Of a DNA stretch of 64,000 nucleotides, positions 28,356-38,887 are shown piece by piece. Position numbers and translations under genes: made by a program. Source of the stretch: Bacillus solimangrovi (GTDB lineage: Bacteria; Bacillota; Bacilli; Bacillales; Bacillaceae_N); assembly GCF_001742425.1 (NCBI RefSeq), contig NZ_MJEH01000063.1, forward strand, positions 62,001-126,000. The letters run 5' to 3'. Position 1 is the first letter of the stretch. Every line of letters begins with the position of its first letter. The notes below the pieces were generated by a model. It searched no databases, was not told the origin of the DNA, and saw only the letters and a list, made by a program, of their open reading frames with translations.

Positions 28356-29258
28356 ATGAGCGTTTTCATTAATAAAGACACAAAAGTTATCGTGCAAGGG
28401 ATTACTGGTTCAACTGCACGTTTCCATACAAGCCAAATGCTTGAATATGGTACGAAAATTGTCGGTGGTGTAACACCTGGTAAAGGTGGTAGTGAAGTAG
28501 AAGGAGTGCCTGTATTTGATACAGTATCTGATGCTGTCGAAAAAACAGGTGCAACAGCATCAGTAATTTATGTACCACCAGCATTTGCTGCAGATGCAAT
28601 CATGGAAGCTGTTGATGCAGACATGGACCTTGCAATTTGTATTACAGAAGGTATTCCAGTTAATGATATGATTAAAGTTAAGCGTTTTATGGAAGGTAAG
28701 AAAACTCGTCTTGTTGGGCCAAACTGCCCAGGAGTTATTACTCCAGAAGAGTGTAAAATTGGTATTATGCCTGGTTACATTCATAAAAAAGGTCATGTTG
28801 GTGTTGTATCACGTTCTGGTACGCTTACATATGAAGCAGTTCATCAGCTATCTGAAGCAGGTATTGGTCAATCAACGGCTGTTGGAATTGGTGGCGATCC
28901 TGTTAATGGTACAAATTTTATTGATGTATTAAAAGCTTTCAATGAAGACGAAGATACGTATGCAGTTATCATGATCGGTGAGATTGGTGGTACAGCTGAG
29001 GAAGAGGCAGCAGAGTGGATTAAAGCAAATATGACTAAACCTGTAGTTGGCTTTATAGGTGGACGCACAGCGCCTCCAGGTAAGCGTATGGGCCATGCTG
29101 GTGCCATTATCTCTGGTGGAAAAGGTACAGCAGACGAAAAGATTCGCGTTATGAATGAATGTGGTATCCAAGTTGCTGAAACACCATCAGTAATGGGAGA
29201 AACATTAATTTCTGTTATTAAAGAAAAAGGCATCTACGATAAATGTAAAACGCACTAA
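28356..29258 (+). CDS. sucD: Succinate-CoA ligase subunit alpha
   Basis: A 300-residue CoA-binding subunit. The N-terminal Rossmann-like CoA site shows [14 protein letters not shown]; the phosphorylated histidine lies in [15 protein letters not shown] (about residue 246); [10 protein letters not shown] is also typical. It forms the heterotetramer with SucC. The terminator at 29269 ends the sucCD unit. Confidence 0.97.
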   Translation: MSVFINKDTKVIVQGITGSTARFHTSQMLEYGTKIVGGVTPGKGGSEVEGVPVFDTVSDAVEKTGATASVIYVPPAFAADAIMEAVDADMDLAICITEGIPVNDMIKVKRFMEGKKTRLVGPNCPGVITPEECKIGIMPGYIHKKGHVGVVSRSGTLTYEAVHQLSEAGIGQSTAVGIGGDPVNGTNFIDVLKAFNEDEDTYAVIMIGEIGGTAEEEAAEWIKANMTKPVVGFIGGRTAPPGKRMGHAGAIISGGKGTADEKIRVMNECGIQVAETPSVMGETLISVIKEKGIYDKCKTH

Positions 29259-29268
29259 TTTATACATG

Positions 29269-29295
29269 AAGACCTCCGTTATCGGAGGTCTTTTT
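29269..29295 (+). terminator. Terminator after sucD
   Basis: AAGACCTCCG (29269-29278) pairs with CGGAGGTCTT (29283-29292), TTAT loop, followed by Ts. Confidence 0.93.
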
Positions 29296-29330
29296 AAGAA
29301 CATATATTCTATTTTAAGGGGTGGATAAAA

Positions 29331-30203
29331 CTGAATGAACGTGAAAGATTAATCTATGTACATAGTTGTCAAGGGGTATATTGGAGTACATTAAAACGGT
29401 TTATTACTTATGACAGAACGTTGAAATTTCTTGATAACGTTAGTGAATCAGATTTAGGAACATATTTTCAAATGAGACCAAATCAAATACGCCAATTTCT
29501 ACAGTCATTCCATTCAAATAATCCTCAACAGCTTTTATCTTCTTGTAAACAAAAGGGTGTAAAAATCATTACTTTATTTGATAACGAGTTTCCTCTATTA
29601 TTAAGACAAATATTTGATCCACCTTGGGTACTATATGCAAAGGGTAAGTTAGAAATATCTTGTCGTAAAAAGTCGATTGGTGTAGTAGGTTCTCGAACAC
29701 CGACTACAAATGCTGTCGAATCATTGAGAAAAATTCTTCCTGATTTAATAGACAATGAGTATATGATTACAAGTGGTTTAGCGTATGGAGTGGATACTTT
29801 GGCACACAAAATCACCTGTGAGTTCAATGGAGACACAGTAGCGGTTATAGGTTCTGGATTTGACTATATTTACCCAAGAAAACATATTTCTTTCTCCGAA
29901 ACACTTGCCAAACACCATCTTCTTCTGTCAGAATATCCACCATACACACGTCCGCAAAAGTGGCATTTTCCAGCTAGAAATCGTATTATAAGTGGTTTAA
30001 CGAGAGGTGTTCTCGTCGTTGAAGCAAAAAAAAAGAGCGGATCACTCATAACTGCTGATCAAGCTCTTGAACAAGGAAGAGAAGTTTTTGCAATACCAGG
30101 GTCAATTCATGAACCAAATGCAGAAGGAACAAATTTTTTAATACAACAAGGTGCAAAACTTGTACAAAATTCAACTGACATATTATCGGAATTGACGGAA
30201 TAA
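29331..30203 (+). CDS. dprA: DNA-processing protein DprA, probable CTG start
   Basis: A 290-residue DprA/Smf protein that loads RecA on incoming single-stranded DNA during transformation. The Rossmann-like core shows GVVGSRTPTTNA, TSGLAYGVDTLAH, VIGSGFDYIYP, FPARNRIISGL and KKSGSLITADQALEQGR. The N terminus is the issue: the first standard start in frame is TTG 29421, but the frame reads upstream to a TAA at 29295 and encodes a helical DprA-like N-terminal segment (NERERLIYVHSCQGVYW). The only plausible start there is CTG 29331, 6 bases after AAGGGGTGG. No ATG, GTG or TTG exists between 29298 and 29421. Confidence 0.88.
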   Translation: MNERERLIYVHSCQGVYWSTLKRFITYDRTLKFLDNVSESDLGTYFQMRPNQIRQFLQSFHSNNPQQLLSSCKQKGVKIITLFDNEFPLLLRQIFDPPWVLYAKGKLEISCRKKSIGVVGSRTPTTNAVESLRKILPDLIDNEYMITSGLAYGVDTLAHKITCEFNGDTVAVIGSGFDYIYPRKHISFSETLAKHHLLLSEYPPYTRPQKWHFPARNRIISGLTRGVLVVEAKKKSGSLITADQALEQGREVFAIPGSIHEPNAEGTNFLIQQGAKLVQNSTDILSELTE

Positions 30204-30270
30204 TCACATATAAAATAGTTAAAAAAGGGCAAAAAAAACGCAATTTGATTGAAAAATTAAGAAATGATGT

Positions 30271-30300
30271 TTGACAAAACGTGAAAAAGTATTTAATAAT
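30271..30300 (+). promoter_or_regulatory. SigA promoter of topA
   Basis: Consensus TTGACA at 30271-30276, 18-base spacer and AATAAT at 30295-30300 (5 of 6). Confidence 0.7.
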
Positions 30301-30341
30301 AGTTAAGATTTTACTTTACCTCTTTGGGGGGACTATTCGTT

Positions 30342-32420
30342 ATGGCAGATTATCTTGTTATCGTTGAATCACCAGCTAAAGCAAAGACGATTGAACGATA
30401 TCTTGGAAAAAAATACAAAGTAAAGGCGTCTATGGGTCATGTTCGTGACTTACCAAAAAGTCAGATGGGCGTCAATGTTGAAAATCAATTTGAACCAAAA
30501 TATATTACAATTCGAGGCAAAGGCCCCGTTATGAAAGAATTAAAAACAGCTGCAAAGAAAGCAAAAAAAGTCTTTCTTGCAGCCGATCCCGATCGCGAAG
30601 GGGAAGCAATTGCATGGCATCTCGCTCATAGTTTAAATATTGATGAGCATTCAGACTGTCGGGTTGTATTTAATGAAATTACGAAAGATGCGATTAAAGA
30701 ATCATTTAAACACCCACGAGCGATTAATATGAATCTTGTGGATGCTCAACAGGCACGACGAATTTTAGATAGACTCGTTGGATATAACATTAGTCCAATT
30801 CTTTGGAAAAAGGTTAAAAAGGGTCTTAGTGCTGGTCGTGTACAATCGGTTGCTCTACGTTTAATCATTGATAGAGAAAAAGAAATTAAAGATTTCCAAC
30901 CAGAAGAATATTGGACAATTAAAGCGCTGTTAAATAAAGATGGTGAAGAGTTTGAAGCAAACTTTTACGGTGTAGACGGTAAAAAGACAGAGCTAAAGAC
31001 AAAAGAAGATGTTGATCGTGTATTACAGCAATTAAAAGGTGAAGCGTTCCAAATTGAAAGTGTAAAAAAGAAAGAGAGAAAGCGTAACCCAGCACCTCCA
31101 TTTACGACGTCCTCTTTACAGCAGGAGGCTGCACGTAAATTGAACTTTAGAGCAAAGAAAACGATGATGCTTGCTCAGCAACTTTACGAAGGAATCGATT
31201 TAGGTGGAAAAGATGGTACTGTTGGTTTAATTACGTACATGAGAACAGACTCAACACGCATTTCAAATACAGCTCAAGAAGAAGTAGCTAGTTTTATTGA
31301 AGAGAAGTATGGAAACGAATATATGCAACGACGTCAGCAAAGTGATAAAAAAGGTACAAAAACACAAGATGCCCATGAAGCTATACGTCCAACATCGACT
31401 TTGCGTACACCTTCTTCATTAAAAACAGTACTAAAACGTGATCAACTTCGTTTGTACAGATTGATTTGGGAGAGGTTTGTCTCAAGTCAAATGACTGCAG
31501 CGATTATGGATACAATGACAGTTAATTTAGAAGATAATGGTGTTATTTTCAGAGCTACTGGGTCTAAGGTGAAGTTCCCAGGTTTTATGAAAGTGTATAT
31601 TGAAGGTAACGATGATAATAAAAAGGAAGAGGATAAGATTCTACCTAATCTAGAGGAAGGTATGAATGTTAAATCTGAAAACATCGACCCGAAACAGCAC
31701 TTTACACAACCACCACCACGATATACGGAAGCACGTCTCGTGAAAACGCTTGAAGAATTAGGGATTGGTCGTCCTTCTACTTATGCGCCAACGTTGGATA
31801 CGATTCAGCGAAGAAATTATGTATCATTGGATAATAAGCGCTTTATTCCAACTGAGCTTGGCGGAATTGTTCTTGATCTAGTCATGGAGTTTTTCCCAGA
31901 AATTATCGATACTGATTTTACAGCAAAGATGGAAGCAGATCTTGATGAAATTGAAGAAGGTAAAGAAGACTGGGTAAAGATTATTGATCAGTTTTACCAA
32001 GGGTTTGAAAAAAGAGTAGAAGTAGCAGATAAAGAGATGCAACAAGTGGAAATAAAAGATGAACCTGCTGGGGAAGATTGTGAAGAATGCGGGAATCCGA
32101 TGGTATTTAAAATGGGTCGTTATGGAAAGTTCATGGCATGCTCAAACTTTCCTGAATGTAGAAATACAAAACCAATTATTAAAGACATCGGCATAAAGTG
32201 TCCAACTTGTAATGAAGGAAACATTGTTGAGAGAAAAAGTAAGAAAAAACGAATCTTTTATGGTTGTGACCGTTATCCAGAGTGTGAATTTCTTTCTTGG
32301 GATAAACCATTGGCACGAAATTGTCCAAAATGTTCTAATTATCTCGTTGAGAAGAAAACAAAAAAAGGTACTCAAGTGCAATGTAGTGATTGTGATTTTA
32401 AGGAAGAAGCGCAAGAATAA
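30342..32420 (+). CDS. topA: DNA topoisomerase I
   Basis: A 692-residue type IA topoisomerase that relaxes negative supercoils. The Toprim domain opens the protein ([32 protein letters not shown]), and the catalytic tyrosine is Tyr299 in [14 protein letters not shown]. Three C-terminal four-cysteine zinc ribbons begin at [20 protein letters not shown] and [12 protein letters not shown] 30342 follows GGGGGG by about 10 bases; TTG 30324 would place the start before that site. A terminator lies directly behind. Confidence 0.97.
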   Translation: MADYLVIVESPAKAKTIERYLGKKYKVKASMGHVRDLPKSQMGVNVENQFEPKYITIRGKGPVMKELKTAAKKAKKVFLAADPDREGEAIAWHLAHSLNIDEHSDCRVVFNEITKDAIKESFKHPRAINMNLVDAQQARRILDRLVGYNISPILWKKVKKGLSAGRVQSVALRLIIDREKEIKDFQPEEYWTIKALLNKDGEEFEANFYGVDGKKTELKTKEDVDRVLQQLKGEAFQIESVKKKERKRNPAPPFTTSSLQQEAARKLNFRAKKTMMLAQQLYEGIDLGGKDGTVGLITYMRTDSTRISNTAQEEVASFIEEKYGNEYMQRRQQSDKKGTKTQDAHEAIRPTSTLRTPSSLKTVLKRDQLRLYRLIWERFVSSQMTAAIMDTMTVNLEDNGVIFRATGSKVKFPGFMKVYIEGNDDNKKEEDKILPNLEEGMNVKSENIDPKQHFTQPPPRYTEARLVKTLEELGIGRPSTYAPTLDTIQRRNYVSLDNKRFIPTELGGIVLDLVMEFFPEIIDTDFTAKMEADLDEIEEGKEDWVKIIDQFYQGFEKRVEVADKEMQQVEIKDEPAGEDCEECGNPMVFKMGRYGKFMACSNFPECRNTKPIIKDIGIKCPTCNEGNIVERKSKKKRIFYGCDRYPECEFLSWDKPLARNCPKCSNYLVEKKTKKGTQVQCSDCDFKEEAQE

Positions 32421-32466
32421 AAAATGTAGGGATGCGATTGATATTGTATCCCTACATTTTTTATTT
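32419..32466 (+). terminator. Terminator after topA
   Basis: AAAAATGTAGGGAT pairs with ATCCCTACATTTTT over a 14-base loop, followed by more Ts. Confidence 0.9.
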
Positions 32467-32791
32467 TTATTATTGATTTGAATTGTATTGTTATATAGTG
32501 AAAAAATGTGTCATTTCATTGAAATCTTACGAAAATAATGATAATACTTGCTCATCAATACTCTTTCTGTTAAGATACTGTCGTCTCACATCTAGAATTG
32601 TTATGTTAACATTTGAAACTTCTTGTGATGGCATACTTTTTTACGAAATAATATTCAAAGGGATTTTAAGTAAAACATTCATTAGTAGAGTTGAACTTTT
32701 ATACGTAATAGATGGTTGGTTGAAAGAATTAATTTACACGTCATAAATGAATCGTTAGTAATGAGTGGGAATGTAAGAAGGAGGAATAAAA
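32467..32791. other. Intergenic stretch topA-trmFO
   Basis: AT-rich sequence with no convincing gene. An 87-codon frame at 32483-32746 lacks a ribosome-binding site and reads like translated non-coding sequence. The trmFO ribosome-binding site AAGGAGGAA is at its end. I saw no clear promoter or hairpin. Confidence 0.6.
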
Positions 32792-34096
32792 ATGACCGAA
32801 CGTATAGTTAATGTCATTGGTGCTGGACTAGCTGGAAGTGAAGCAGCATGGCAAATTGCGAAAAGAGGAATTAAAGTTAATTTATATGAAATGCGACCAG
32901 TTAGACAAACACCAGCACACCATACGGACAAATTCGCTGAATTAGTTTGTAGTAATTCATTAAGGGCGAATACACTTACAAACGCTGTAGGTGTGTTAAA
33001 GGAAGAGATGAGACACTTAGATTCTGTGATTATTTCAGCAGCTGATGAATGTCAAGTTCCCGCAGGTGGGGCACTTGCTGTAGATCGTCATGAATTTTCA
33101 CAACTTGTCACTGAAAGAGTGAAGAATCATCCGAACGTCACTGTATATAATGAAGAGGTAAAGGAAATTCCTGCTGGAGTAACTGTTATCGCTACAGGTC
33201 CACTAACTTCAGATGAATTGTCAGCGAATTTGAAACAATTGACAGGTGAATATCTTTATTTCTATGATGCAGCAGCACCAATTATTGAAAAAGATAGTAT
33301 CGACATGGAGAAAGCATATTTAAAATCCCGATACGATAAAGGTGAAGCAGCATATATAAATTGCCCGATGAATGAAGAAGAATTTGACCGATTTTATGAA
33401 GCGTTGATTGCTGCAGAAACAGTTCCATTAAAAGAGTTTGAAAAAGAAATATTTTTTGAAGGTTGTATGCCAATTGAAGTAATGGCTTCACGTGGAAAGA
33501 AAACGATGCTGTTTGGCCCAATGAAACCTGTTGGACTTGAGGATCCTCGTACAGGGAAACGACCGTACGCAGTCGTGCAATTGCGTCAAGATGATGGAGC
33601 TGGAACGTTGTATAATATCGTTGGGTTTCAAACGCATTTGAAATGGGGACCGCAAAAAGAGGTGCTCAACTTGATTCCAGGGCTTGAAAATGCTGAGATT
33701 GTCCGTTACGGTGTGATGCATAGAAATACGTTTATCAACTCTCCTAACTTGTTGAAAAAGACATATCAATATAACGATAGAGATGATTTATTTTTTGCAG
33801 GTCAAATGACAGGCGTTGAAGGATATGTAGAATCAGCAGCTTCTGGTTTAGTAGCAGGTATTAACGCGGCTTTAGTAGCGGTAGGGAAAGAACCACTTGT
33901 ATTTCCAGCAGAATCTGCAATTGGAAGTATGGCCCGTTATATAACTGAGGCTAATCAGAAAAACTTCCAGCCTATGAATGCAAATTTCGGACTTTTCTTA
34001 CCTTTAGAAAAGAAAATTCGAAACAAAAAAGAACGTAATGAAGCATTGGCAAATCGAGCGGTGGAAACAATTCAGAATTTTTCCAAAAATGTTTGA
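32792..34096 (+). CDS. trmFO: Methylenetetrahydrofolate-tRNA-(uracil-5-)-methyltransferase TrmFO
   Basis: A 434-residue FAD- and folate-dependent enzyme (formerly Gid) that makes m5U54 in tRNA. The FAD-binding start [20 protein letters not shown], Cys53 in [11 protein letters not shown] and the second conserved cysteine in [15 protein letters not shown] are visible; [20 protein letters not shown] is the C-terminal FAD motif. Length matches B. subtilis. It sits in the dprA-topA-trmFO-xerC order conserved in Bacillus. Confidence 0.97.
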   Translation: MTERIVNVIGAGLAGSEAAWQIAKRGIKVNLYEMRPVRQTPAHHTDKFAELVCSNSLRANTLTNAVGVLKEEMRHLDSVIISAADECQVPAGGALAVDRHEFSQLVTERVKNHPNVTVYNEEVKEIPAGVTVIATGPLTSDELSANLKQLTGEYLYFYDAAAPIIEKDSIDMEKAYLKSRYDKGEAAYINCPMNEEEFDRFYEALIAAETVPLKEFEKEIFFEGCMPIEVMASRGKKTMLFGPMKPVGLEDPRTGKRPYAVVQLRQDDGAGTLYNIVGFQTHLKWGPQKEVLNLIPGLENAEIVRYGVMHRNTFINSPNLLKKTYQYNDRDDLFFAGQMTGVEGYVESAASGLVAGINAALVAVGKEPLVFPAESAIGSMARYITEANQKNFQPMNANFGLFLPLEKKIRNKKERNEALANRAVETIQNFSKNV

Positions 34097-34159
34097 GATT
34101 ACATTGCAATTGGTGAGCATTCTATGATACCATTTAGAAGCCTAAAAGAGGTGTGAAAA

Positions 34160-35062
34160 TTGGGGATACAAAAAGAACAAATTCGCTCATTCATTGAATA
34201 TTTGCAAATTGAAAAAAATTGTTCACCATATACGCTTGAGTTTTACGAAAAAGACATTGATGACTTTGTTCGTTTTATGAAGCAGCAGGAACTTACCAGT
34301 TTTGCTGCTGTTTCTCATTTTACAGTGAGACTCTACTACACCCATTTACATGAGAAAAAGTATGCCAGAAAAACAGTTGCACGTAAAATTTCAGCATTAA
34401 GAAGTTTCTTTCGCTTCTTAGTACGTGAAGTAGAAGTTGAGGAAAATCCATTTATTTATGCTGCTCTCCCTAAAAATGAGAGACAGTTACCGAAATTTCT
34501 ATATATGGAGGAATTAGAGCAACTATTTTCTGTATGTGATCTTTCTACACCATCTGGTCAACGTGATCAGGCGATATTAGAGATGTTATATGCAACTGGA
34601 ATGCGAATTAGTGAATGTTGTGCACTACGAATTTCAGATGTTGACTTTTTTGTAGGTACAGTTTTAGTGAAAGGGAAAGGGCGAAAGGAACGTTATATAC
34701 CGTTCGGCTCTTTTGCTGAGCAAGCTTTACATCGTTATATTGATCAAGGAAGGCGAAATTTTTTGCAAAAGGCTTCAGACGAGCACAACTTCCTTTTTGT
34801 AAATTCACGCGGAAAACGACTTACAGAAAGAGGCATTCGATACATCTTAAGCAAGCTTGTTGAGAAGGCAAGTCTAACGATTAAGGTCAGCCCACACATG
34901 TTAAGACACACTTTTGCAACGCATTTATTAAACGAAGGTGCTGACTTAAGATCTGTTCAGGAATTGTTAGGGCATGAGCACCTTTCGACTACACAGACTT
35001 ATACTCATGTAACGAAAGAACATTTGCAAAAGGTTTATATGAATCATCACCCTCGTGCATAA
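34160..35062 (+). CDS. xerC: Tyrosine recombinase XerC (CodV)
   Basis: A 300-residue tyrosine recombinase that with XerD resolves chromosome dimers at dif. The N-terminal SAM-like core-binding domain is followed by the catalytic domain with Arg149 (ATGMRISE), Lys173 (KGKGRKERYIP), His246 and Arg249 (SPHMLRHTFATHLL), His272 (LLGHEHL) and nucleophile Tyr281 (TTQTYTHV). The full R-K-H-R-H-Y set is intact. Start is TTG 34160 with AAGAGGTG upstream. It opens the xerC-hslV-hslU-codY group. Confidence 0.96.
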   Translation: MGIQKEQIRSFIEYLQIEKNCSPYTLEFYEKDIDDFVRFMKQQELTSFAAVSHFTVRLYYTHLHEKKYARKTVARKISALRSFFRFLVREVEVEENPFIYAALPKNERQLPKFLYMEELEQLFSVCDLSTPSGQRDQAILEMLYATGMRISECCALRISDVDFFVGTVLVKGKGRKERYIPFGSFAEQALHRYIDQGRRNFLQKASDEHNFLFVNSRGKRLTERGIRYILSKLVEKASLTIKVSPHMLRHTFATHLLNEGADLRSVQELLGHEHLSTTQTYTHVTKEHLQKVYMNHHPRA

Positions 35063-35183
35063 TTTAAGTAGGAATATCATTTTTTATAATAAGGTCCATG
35101 TCACAATTGCAGTAATTTTATAGTTCTAGCTATTAGTTAGATGAAATAAATGATGTGACACAGACATGTTAAAAGAGAATAGC

Positions 35184-35216
35184 AATCGCTTTATTTTTCT
35201 ATATTTGCAAGCGATT
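35184..35216 (+). repeat. Inverted repeat upstream of hslV
   Basis: An 8-bp perfect stem (AATCGCTT with AAGCGATT) around a 17-base AT-rich loop, in the 192-base xerC-hslV gap. No T run; significance unclear. Confidence 0.4.
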
Positions 35217-35254
35217 TGAACTCTAGTGATGCATGTTAATAAGGAGGTAAAATC

Positions 35255-35800
35255 TTGGAACAAACTTTCCATGCGACAACAATTTTTGCAATTCACCATA
35301 ATGGTCAATGTGCAATGGCGGGAGATGGGCAAGTTACATTTGGCAATGCAGTTGTAATGAAACATTCTGCTCGCAAAGTTCGTAAGTTATATCAAGGGAA
35401 AGTAATTGCAGGATTTGCTGGTTCCGTTGCAGATGCTTTCACCCTTTATGAAAAGTTTGAGGGAAGGCTTGATGAATATAACGGTAACTTAAAACGAGCT
35501 GCAGTTGAACTTGCTAAAGAATGGCGAAGTGACAAAGTACTACGACGATTAGAAGCGATGTTGATTGTGATGAACAAAGAGGACATATTGTTAGTTTCGG
35601 GCACTGGTGAAGTCATTGAACCGGACGATGGTATTTTAGCGATTGGATCTGGTGGGAACTATGCTCTTTCAGCAGGAAGGGCTCTTATGAAACATGCTGG
35701 TGAACATTTAACTGCAAAAGAAATCGCGCGAGCATCACTTGAAACGGCTGGAGAAATTTGTGTATATACAAACGATCAAGTGATCGTTGAAGAATTGTAA
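35255..35800 (+). CDS. hslV: ATP-dependent protease peptidase subunit HslV (ClpQ/CodW)
   Basis: A 181-residue peptidase subunit of the HslUV protease. The catalytic region reads [20 protein letters not shown] and later [34 protein letters not shown] and [16 protein letters not shown]. By alignment with E. coli HslV (TTIVSV) the nucleophile would be Thr8 after a 7-residue leader. The start is TTG 35255, 6 bases after AAGGAGGT. The B. subtilis enzyme starts MSSFHATT and is described as using Ser2; here residues 2-3 are Glu and Gln. Confidence 0.95.
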   Translation: MEQTFHATTIFAIHHNGQCAMAGDGQVTFGNAVVMKHSARKVRKLYQGKVIAGFAGSVADAFTLYEKFEGRLDEYNGNLKRAAVELAKEWRSDKVLRRLEAMLIVMNKEDILLVSGTGEVIEPDDGILAIGSGGNYALSAGRALMKHAGEHLTAKEIARASLETAGEICVYTNDQVIVEEL

Positions 35801-35815
35801 AGTGGAGGGATTGAA

Positions 35816-37210
35816 ATGAAACAATCATTGACCCCTAGACAAATTGTCGGAAAGCTTGACCAATTCATTATTGGACAAAAGCAAGCAAAGCGAGCGGTTG
35901 CAGTTGCGCTTCGTAATAGATATCGTCGAAGCTTACTTCCTGAAGAATTACGTGACGAGGTAGTCCCTAAAAATATCATTATGATTGGACCAACTGGTGT
36001 AGGGAAGACGGAGATTGCTCGTCGTTTAGCGAAGCTTACTGGTTCTCCTTTTGTGAAAGTGGAAGCTACAAAATTTACTGAGGTTGGTTATGTAGGACGT
36101 GATGTTGAATCGATGGTACGTGATTTAGTTGAAACGTCTGTACGAATTGTAAAAGAAGGAAAAATGAATCAAGTTAAAGAAAAAGCTGAAAAAAACGCAA
36201 ATAAAAGAATTGTTGAGCTACTTGTGCCTCAAAAGAAAAAACAAGCAAAATATAATAATCCGCTTGAAATGTTGTTTGGGAATCAGACTGGTCAACAAGA
36301 GGAAGAATCAACTACAGATGATCAAAATATTCGCTCTGAGCGTCAAAGAATGGAACATCAACTTGCATTAGGTGAACTTGAAGACCATATGATCAATGTT
36401 GAAGTCGAAGAACAACAGCAAAATTCGATGTTTGATATGCTGCAAGGTTCTGGCATGGAGCAGATGGGCATGAATATGCAAGATGCGTTAAGCGGATTAA
36501 TGCCAAAACGAAAAAAACGTCGTAAGCTAACAGTTAAAGAAGCAAGAAAAGTTTTAACTCAAGAAGAAGCACAAAAGTTGATTGATATGGATGAGGTATC
36601 ACAAGAAGCGGTTATAAAAGCAGAACAATCAGGAATTATCTTTATTGACGAAATCGATAAAGTAGCAGGTAAAGGCCAACAGTCCGCTGATGTTTCGCGA
36701 GAAGGTGTGCAAAGGGATATACTACCGATTGTTGAAGGTTCTACAGTAAATACGAAGTACGGACCAATCAAGACTGACCACATATTGTTTATTGCAGCGG
36801 GTGCTTTTCATATGGCAAAACCTTCTGATTTAATACCAGAGTTGCAAGGTCGTTTTCCGATCAGGGTTGAGCTTGAAAAACTAACTGTTGAGGATTTCAT
36901 GCGTATATTAATAGAGCCAGATCATGCAATTATAAAACAATATCAAAGTTTATTAGGTACTGAAGGAATAAATGTTGAATTTTCTGACGATGCTATTCAT
37001 AAGATTGCGATGATCGCACATGAAGTGAATCAAGAAACAGAAAATATTGGTGCAAGACGGCTACATACAATATTAGAACGCCTTTTAGAAGAGCTTTCAT
37101 TTGAAGCACCTGATGTAACTATGGATAAAATTACGATTACACCACAATATGTAGAAGAGAAATTAGGGAATATTGCGAAAAATAGAGATTTAAGTCAATA
37201 TATTCTTTAG
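35816..37210 (+). CDS. hslU: ATP-dependent protease ATPase subunit HslU (ClpY/CodX)
   Basis: A 464-residue AAA+ unfoldase that feeds substrates to Hsl[21 protein letters not shown] opens the protein; Walker [13 protein letters not shown] is near residue 60; the I domain (about 110-245) is charged and Q/M-rich; Walker [12 protein letters not shown] and the sensor/arginine-finger region follow; the end NRDLSQYIL is the C-terminal tail that activates HslV. Starts 15 bases after hslV with a GGAGG site. Confidence 0.97.
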   Translation: MKQSLTPRQIVGKLDQFIIGQKQAKRAVAVALRNRYRRSLLPEELRDEVVPKNIIMIGPTGVGKTEIARRLAKLTGSPFVKVEATKFTEVGYVGRDVESMVRDLVETSVRIVKEGKMNQVKEKAEKNANKRIVELLVPQKKKQAKYNNPLEMLFGNQTGQQEEESTTDDQNIRSERQRMEHQLALGELEDHMINVEVEEQQQNSMFDMLQGSGMEQMGMNMQDALSGLMPKRKKRRKLTVKEARKVLTQEEAQKLIDMDEVSQEAVIKAEQSGIIFIDEIDKVAGKGQQSADVSREGVQRDILPIVEGSTVNTKYGPIKTDHILFIAAGAFHMAKPSDLIPELQGRFPIRVELEKLTVEDFMRILIEPDHAIIKQYQSLLGTEGINVEFSDDAIHKIAMIAHEVNQETENIGARRLHTILERLLEELSFEAPDVTMDKITITPQYVEEKLGNIAKNRDLSQYIL

Positions 37211-37268
37211 TGAATGTACTAGTAGCAATCAAACAATATATAAGGAAGCAATTAGGAGGAACACATCA

Positions 37269-38048
37269 ATGAAATTGTTAGAGAAAACAAGAAGAATTAA
37301 CGCAATGATTCAAAAGACATCGGGTAAATCTGTTAATTTTAAGGAAATGGCAGAAACGCTAAGTAATGTAATGGGAGCAAATGTGTTTGTAGTAAGTCGT
37401 CGTGGTAAACTATTAGGTTTTGCTGTCAATCAAGAGATTGAAAATGAGCGAATGAAGAAAATGCTAACGGACCGTCAATTCCCAGAAACATATACGAACA
37501 GCCTATTTAATGTAACTGAAACATCTTCAAACTTAGATATTGAAAGTGAGTATACTGCTTTCCCTGTTGAAGAAAAAGGATTATTCAGCAATGGTTTAAC
37601 AACTATTGTGCCTATTAATGGGGGAGGACAACGTCTTGGTACGTTAATTCTTGCGCGTGTTGATCAAGCCTTTTCAGATGATGATTTAGTGTTAGCTGAA
37701 TATGGCTCAACAGTAGTAGGTATGGAAATTCTCCATGAAAAAACAGAAGAAATTGAATATGAGGCTCGTAGTAAAGCAGTTGTACAAATGGCAATTAGTT
37801 CTCTATCATATAGTGAACTTGAAGCAATCGAACATATTTTTGAGGAACTCAATGGTAACGAAGGTCTTCTCGTAGCAAGTAAGATTGCTGATCGTGTTGG
37901 TATTACTCGTTCGGTAATTGTTAATGCGTTACGTAAGCTGGAAAGTGCTGGAGTTATAGAATCACGTTCCCTTGGTATGAAAGGTACGTACATTAAAGTA
38001 TTGAATGATAAGTTCCTAAATGAATTAGAAAAACTAAAAACAAACTAA
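37269..38048 (+). CDS. codY: GTP-sensing transcriptional pleiotropic repressor CodY
   Basis: A 259-residue global regulator that responds to GTP and branched-chain amino acids. The N-terminal GAF-type domain binds isoleucine/valine; the C-terminal winged helix-turn-helix reads [20 protein letters not shown]. Length and start [15 protein letters not shown] match the family. It ends the xerC-hslVU-codY group and is followed by a terminator and then the fla/che operon, which CodY represses in B. subtilis. Confidence 0.98.
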   Translation: MKLLEKTRRINAMIQKTSGKSVNFKEMAETLSNVMGANVFVVSRRGKLLGFAVNQEIENERMKKMLTDRQFPETYTNSLFNVTETSSNLDIESEYTAFPVEEKGLFSNGLTTIVPINGGGQRLGTLILARVDQAFSDDDLVLAEYGSTVVGMEILHEKTEEIEYEARSKAVVQMAISSLSYSELEAIEHIFEELNGNEGLLVASKIADRVGITRSVIVNALRKLESAGVIESRSLGMKGTYIKVLNDKFLNELEKLKTN

Positions 38049-38060
38049 GAAAACTAATAA

Positions 38061-38090
38061 AACATCCGACTTTTGTCGGGTGTTTTTTCA
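38061..38090 (+). terminator. Terminator after codY
   Basis: AACATCCGAC pairs with GTCGGGTGTT (one G-U), TTTT loop, then six Ts. Confidence 0.9.
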
Positions 38091-38285
38091 TTAGAGAAAC
38101 TTTTATATTCACTCGGATGTATACTGTTTTTTAAAATCATATTTATTGATTATGTATGATAGAGTAAGGGTTTATGGCATGGTGTTTATTCAATGATGAT
38201 AGTGTAAACTAACAATCATCTAGGTATTTGTAGTAATATCGAAATGGGAAAAAAGCTTAGAGATTATGTCGAAACATCATTTGTT

Positions 38286-38300
38286 GATTTTCAAAATAAT
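38286..38300 (+). promoter_or_regulatory. CodY-box-like site
   Basis: GATTTTCAAAATAAT matches the CodY consensus AATTTTCWGAAAATT at 11 of 15 positions. It lies about 40 bases before the TATAAT at 38341. CodY repression of fla/che is known in B. subtilis; the AT-rich setting makes chance matches likely. Confidence 0.4.
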
Positions 38301-38451
38301 GAAACATAAGTTTTAAAAGGAAACATTACCTAAATGTATATATAATACCTTAATTAGGAAGTAGTGCTTTACGACGATTTATAGATTTGATAAGAGGATT
38401 GTATAGACATGCAATATGCTATAACTTAAAATGAAAACAGAGATTAAAGTA

Positions 38452-38477
38452 TAAAAATAGATAATTCGCTCAGATAT
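38452..38477 (+). promoter_or_regulatory. SigD-like promoter of flgB
   Basis: TAAA at 38452-38455, a 14-base spacer and TCAGATAT at 38470-38477, against the SigD consensus TAAA-N15-GCCGATAT (6 of 8 in the -10). Transcription would begin only about 15 bases before flgB. Confidence 0.5.
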
Positions 38478-38498
38478 TGTCGAGTAAGGGGGTTGAAG

Positions 38499-38885
38499 AT
38501 GAATTTATTTTCAAACAACGTAATAAGTAAGTTGGAAACGTCACTTTCTTATTCTGCGGCTAAGCAACGTGTGATTTCCAACAATATCTCAAATGTCGAT
38601 ACACCAAACTATAAAGCGAAAAGTGTCTCTTTTAAAGATGAATTTCATAGGCAGCTTCAAGCAAAACGTACGGATGTACGACATAATGAATTTATATCAA
38701 ATTCGAACCAATCATATGCAATTCGTTCGATGAACAATACTTCATATAATCACAATGGGAATAATGTCGATATTGATAAAGAAATGGCTGAAATGGCAAA
38801 AAATCAAATTTACTATGATGCTCTTGTTGAACGATTGAATGGCAAGTTCAGAGGATTGCAGCAAGCAATCAAAGGAGGACAATAA
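38499..38885 (+). CDS. flgB: Flagellar basal body rod protein FlgB
   Basis: A 128-residue proximal rod protein, exported by the flagellar type III system. The rod-family motif QRVISNNISNVDTPNYKAK is intact and the C-terminal helix ends the protein. ATG 38499 follows AAGGGGG; the TTG at 38493 is too close to that site. First gene of the long fla/che operon; flgC begins 2 bases after its stop. Confidence 0.96.
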   Translation: MNLFSNNVISKLETSLSYSAAKQRVISNNISNVDTPNYKAKSVSFKDEFHRQLQAKRTDVRHNEFISNSNQSYAIRSMNNTSYNHNGNNVDIDKEMAEMAKNQIYYDALVERLNGKFRGLQQAIKGGQ

Positions 38886-38887
38886 CA

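Larger units (their letters stand above)
38091..38498 (+). promoter_or_regulatory. fla/che operon regulatory region
   Basis: About 400 bases without a gene between the codY terminator and flgB. It holds a CodY-box-like 15-mer at 38286-38300, a SigA-type TATAAT at 38341-38346 with a poor -35, and a SigD-like promoter next to flgB. Its length and position match the B. subtilis fla/che control region. Confidence 0.6.

Noticed and set aside
32483-32746. 87-codon + strand frame between topA and trmFO
   Set aside because: No ribosome-binding site, no recognisable motif, cysteine/tyrosine-rich chance-like composition, AT-rich intergenic DNA.
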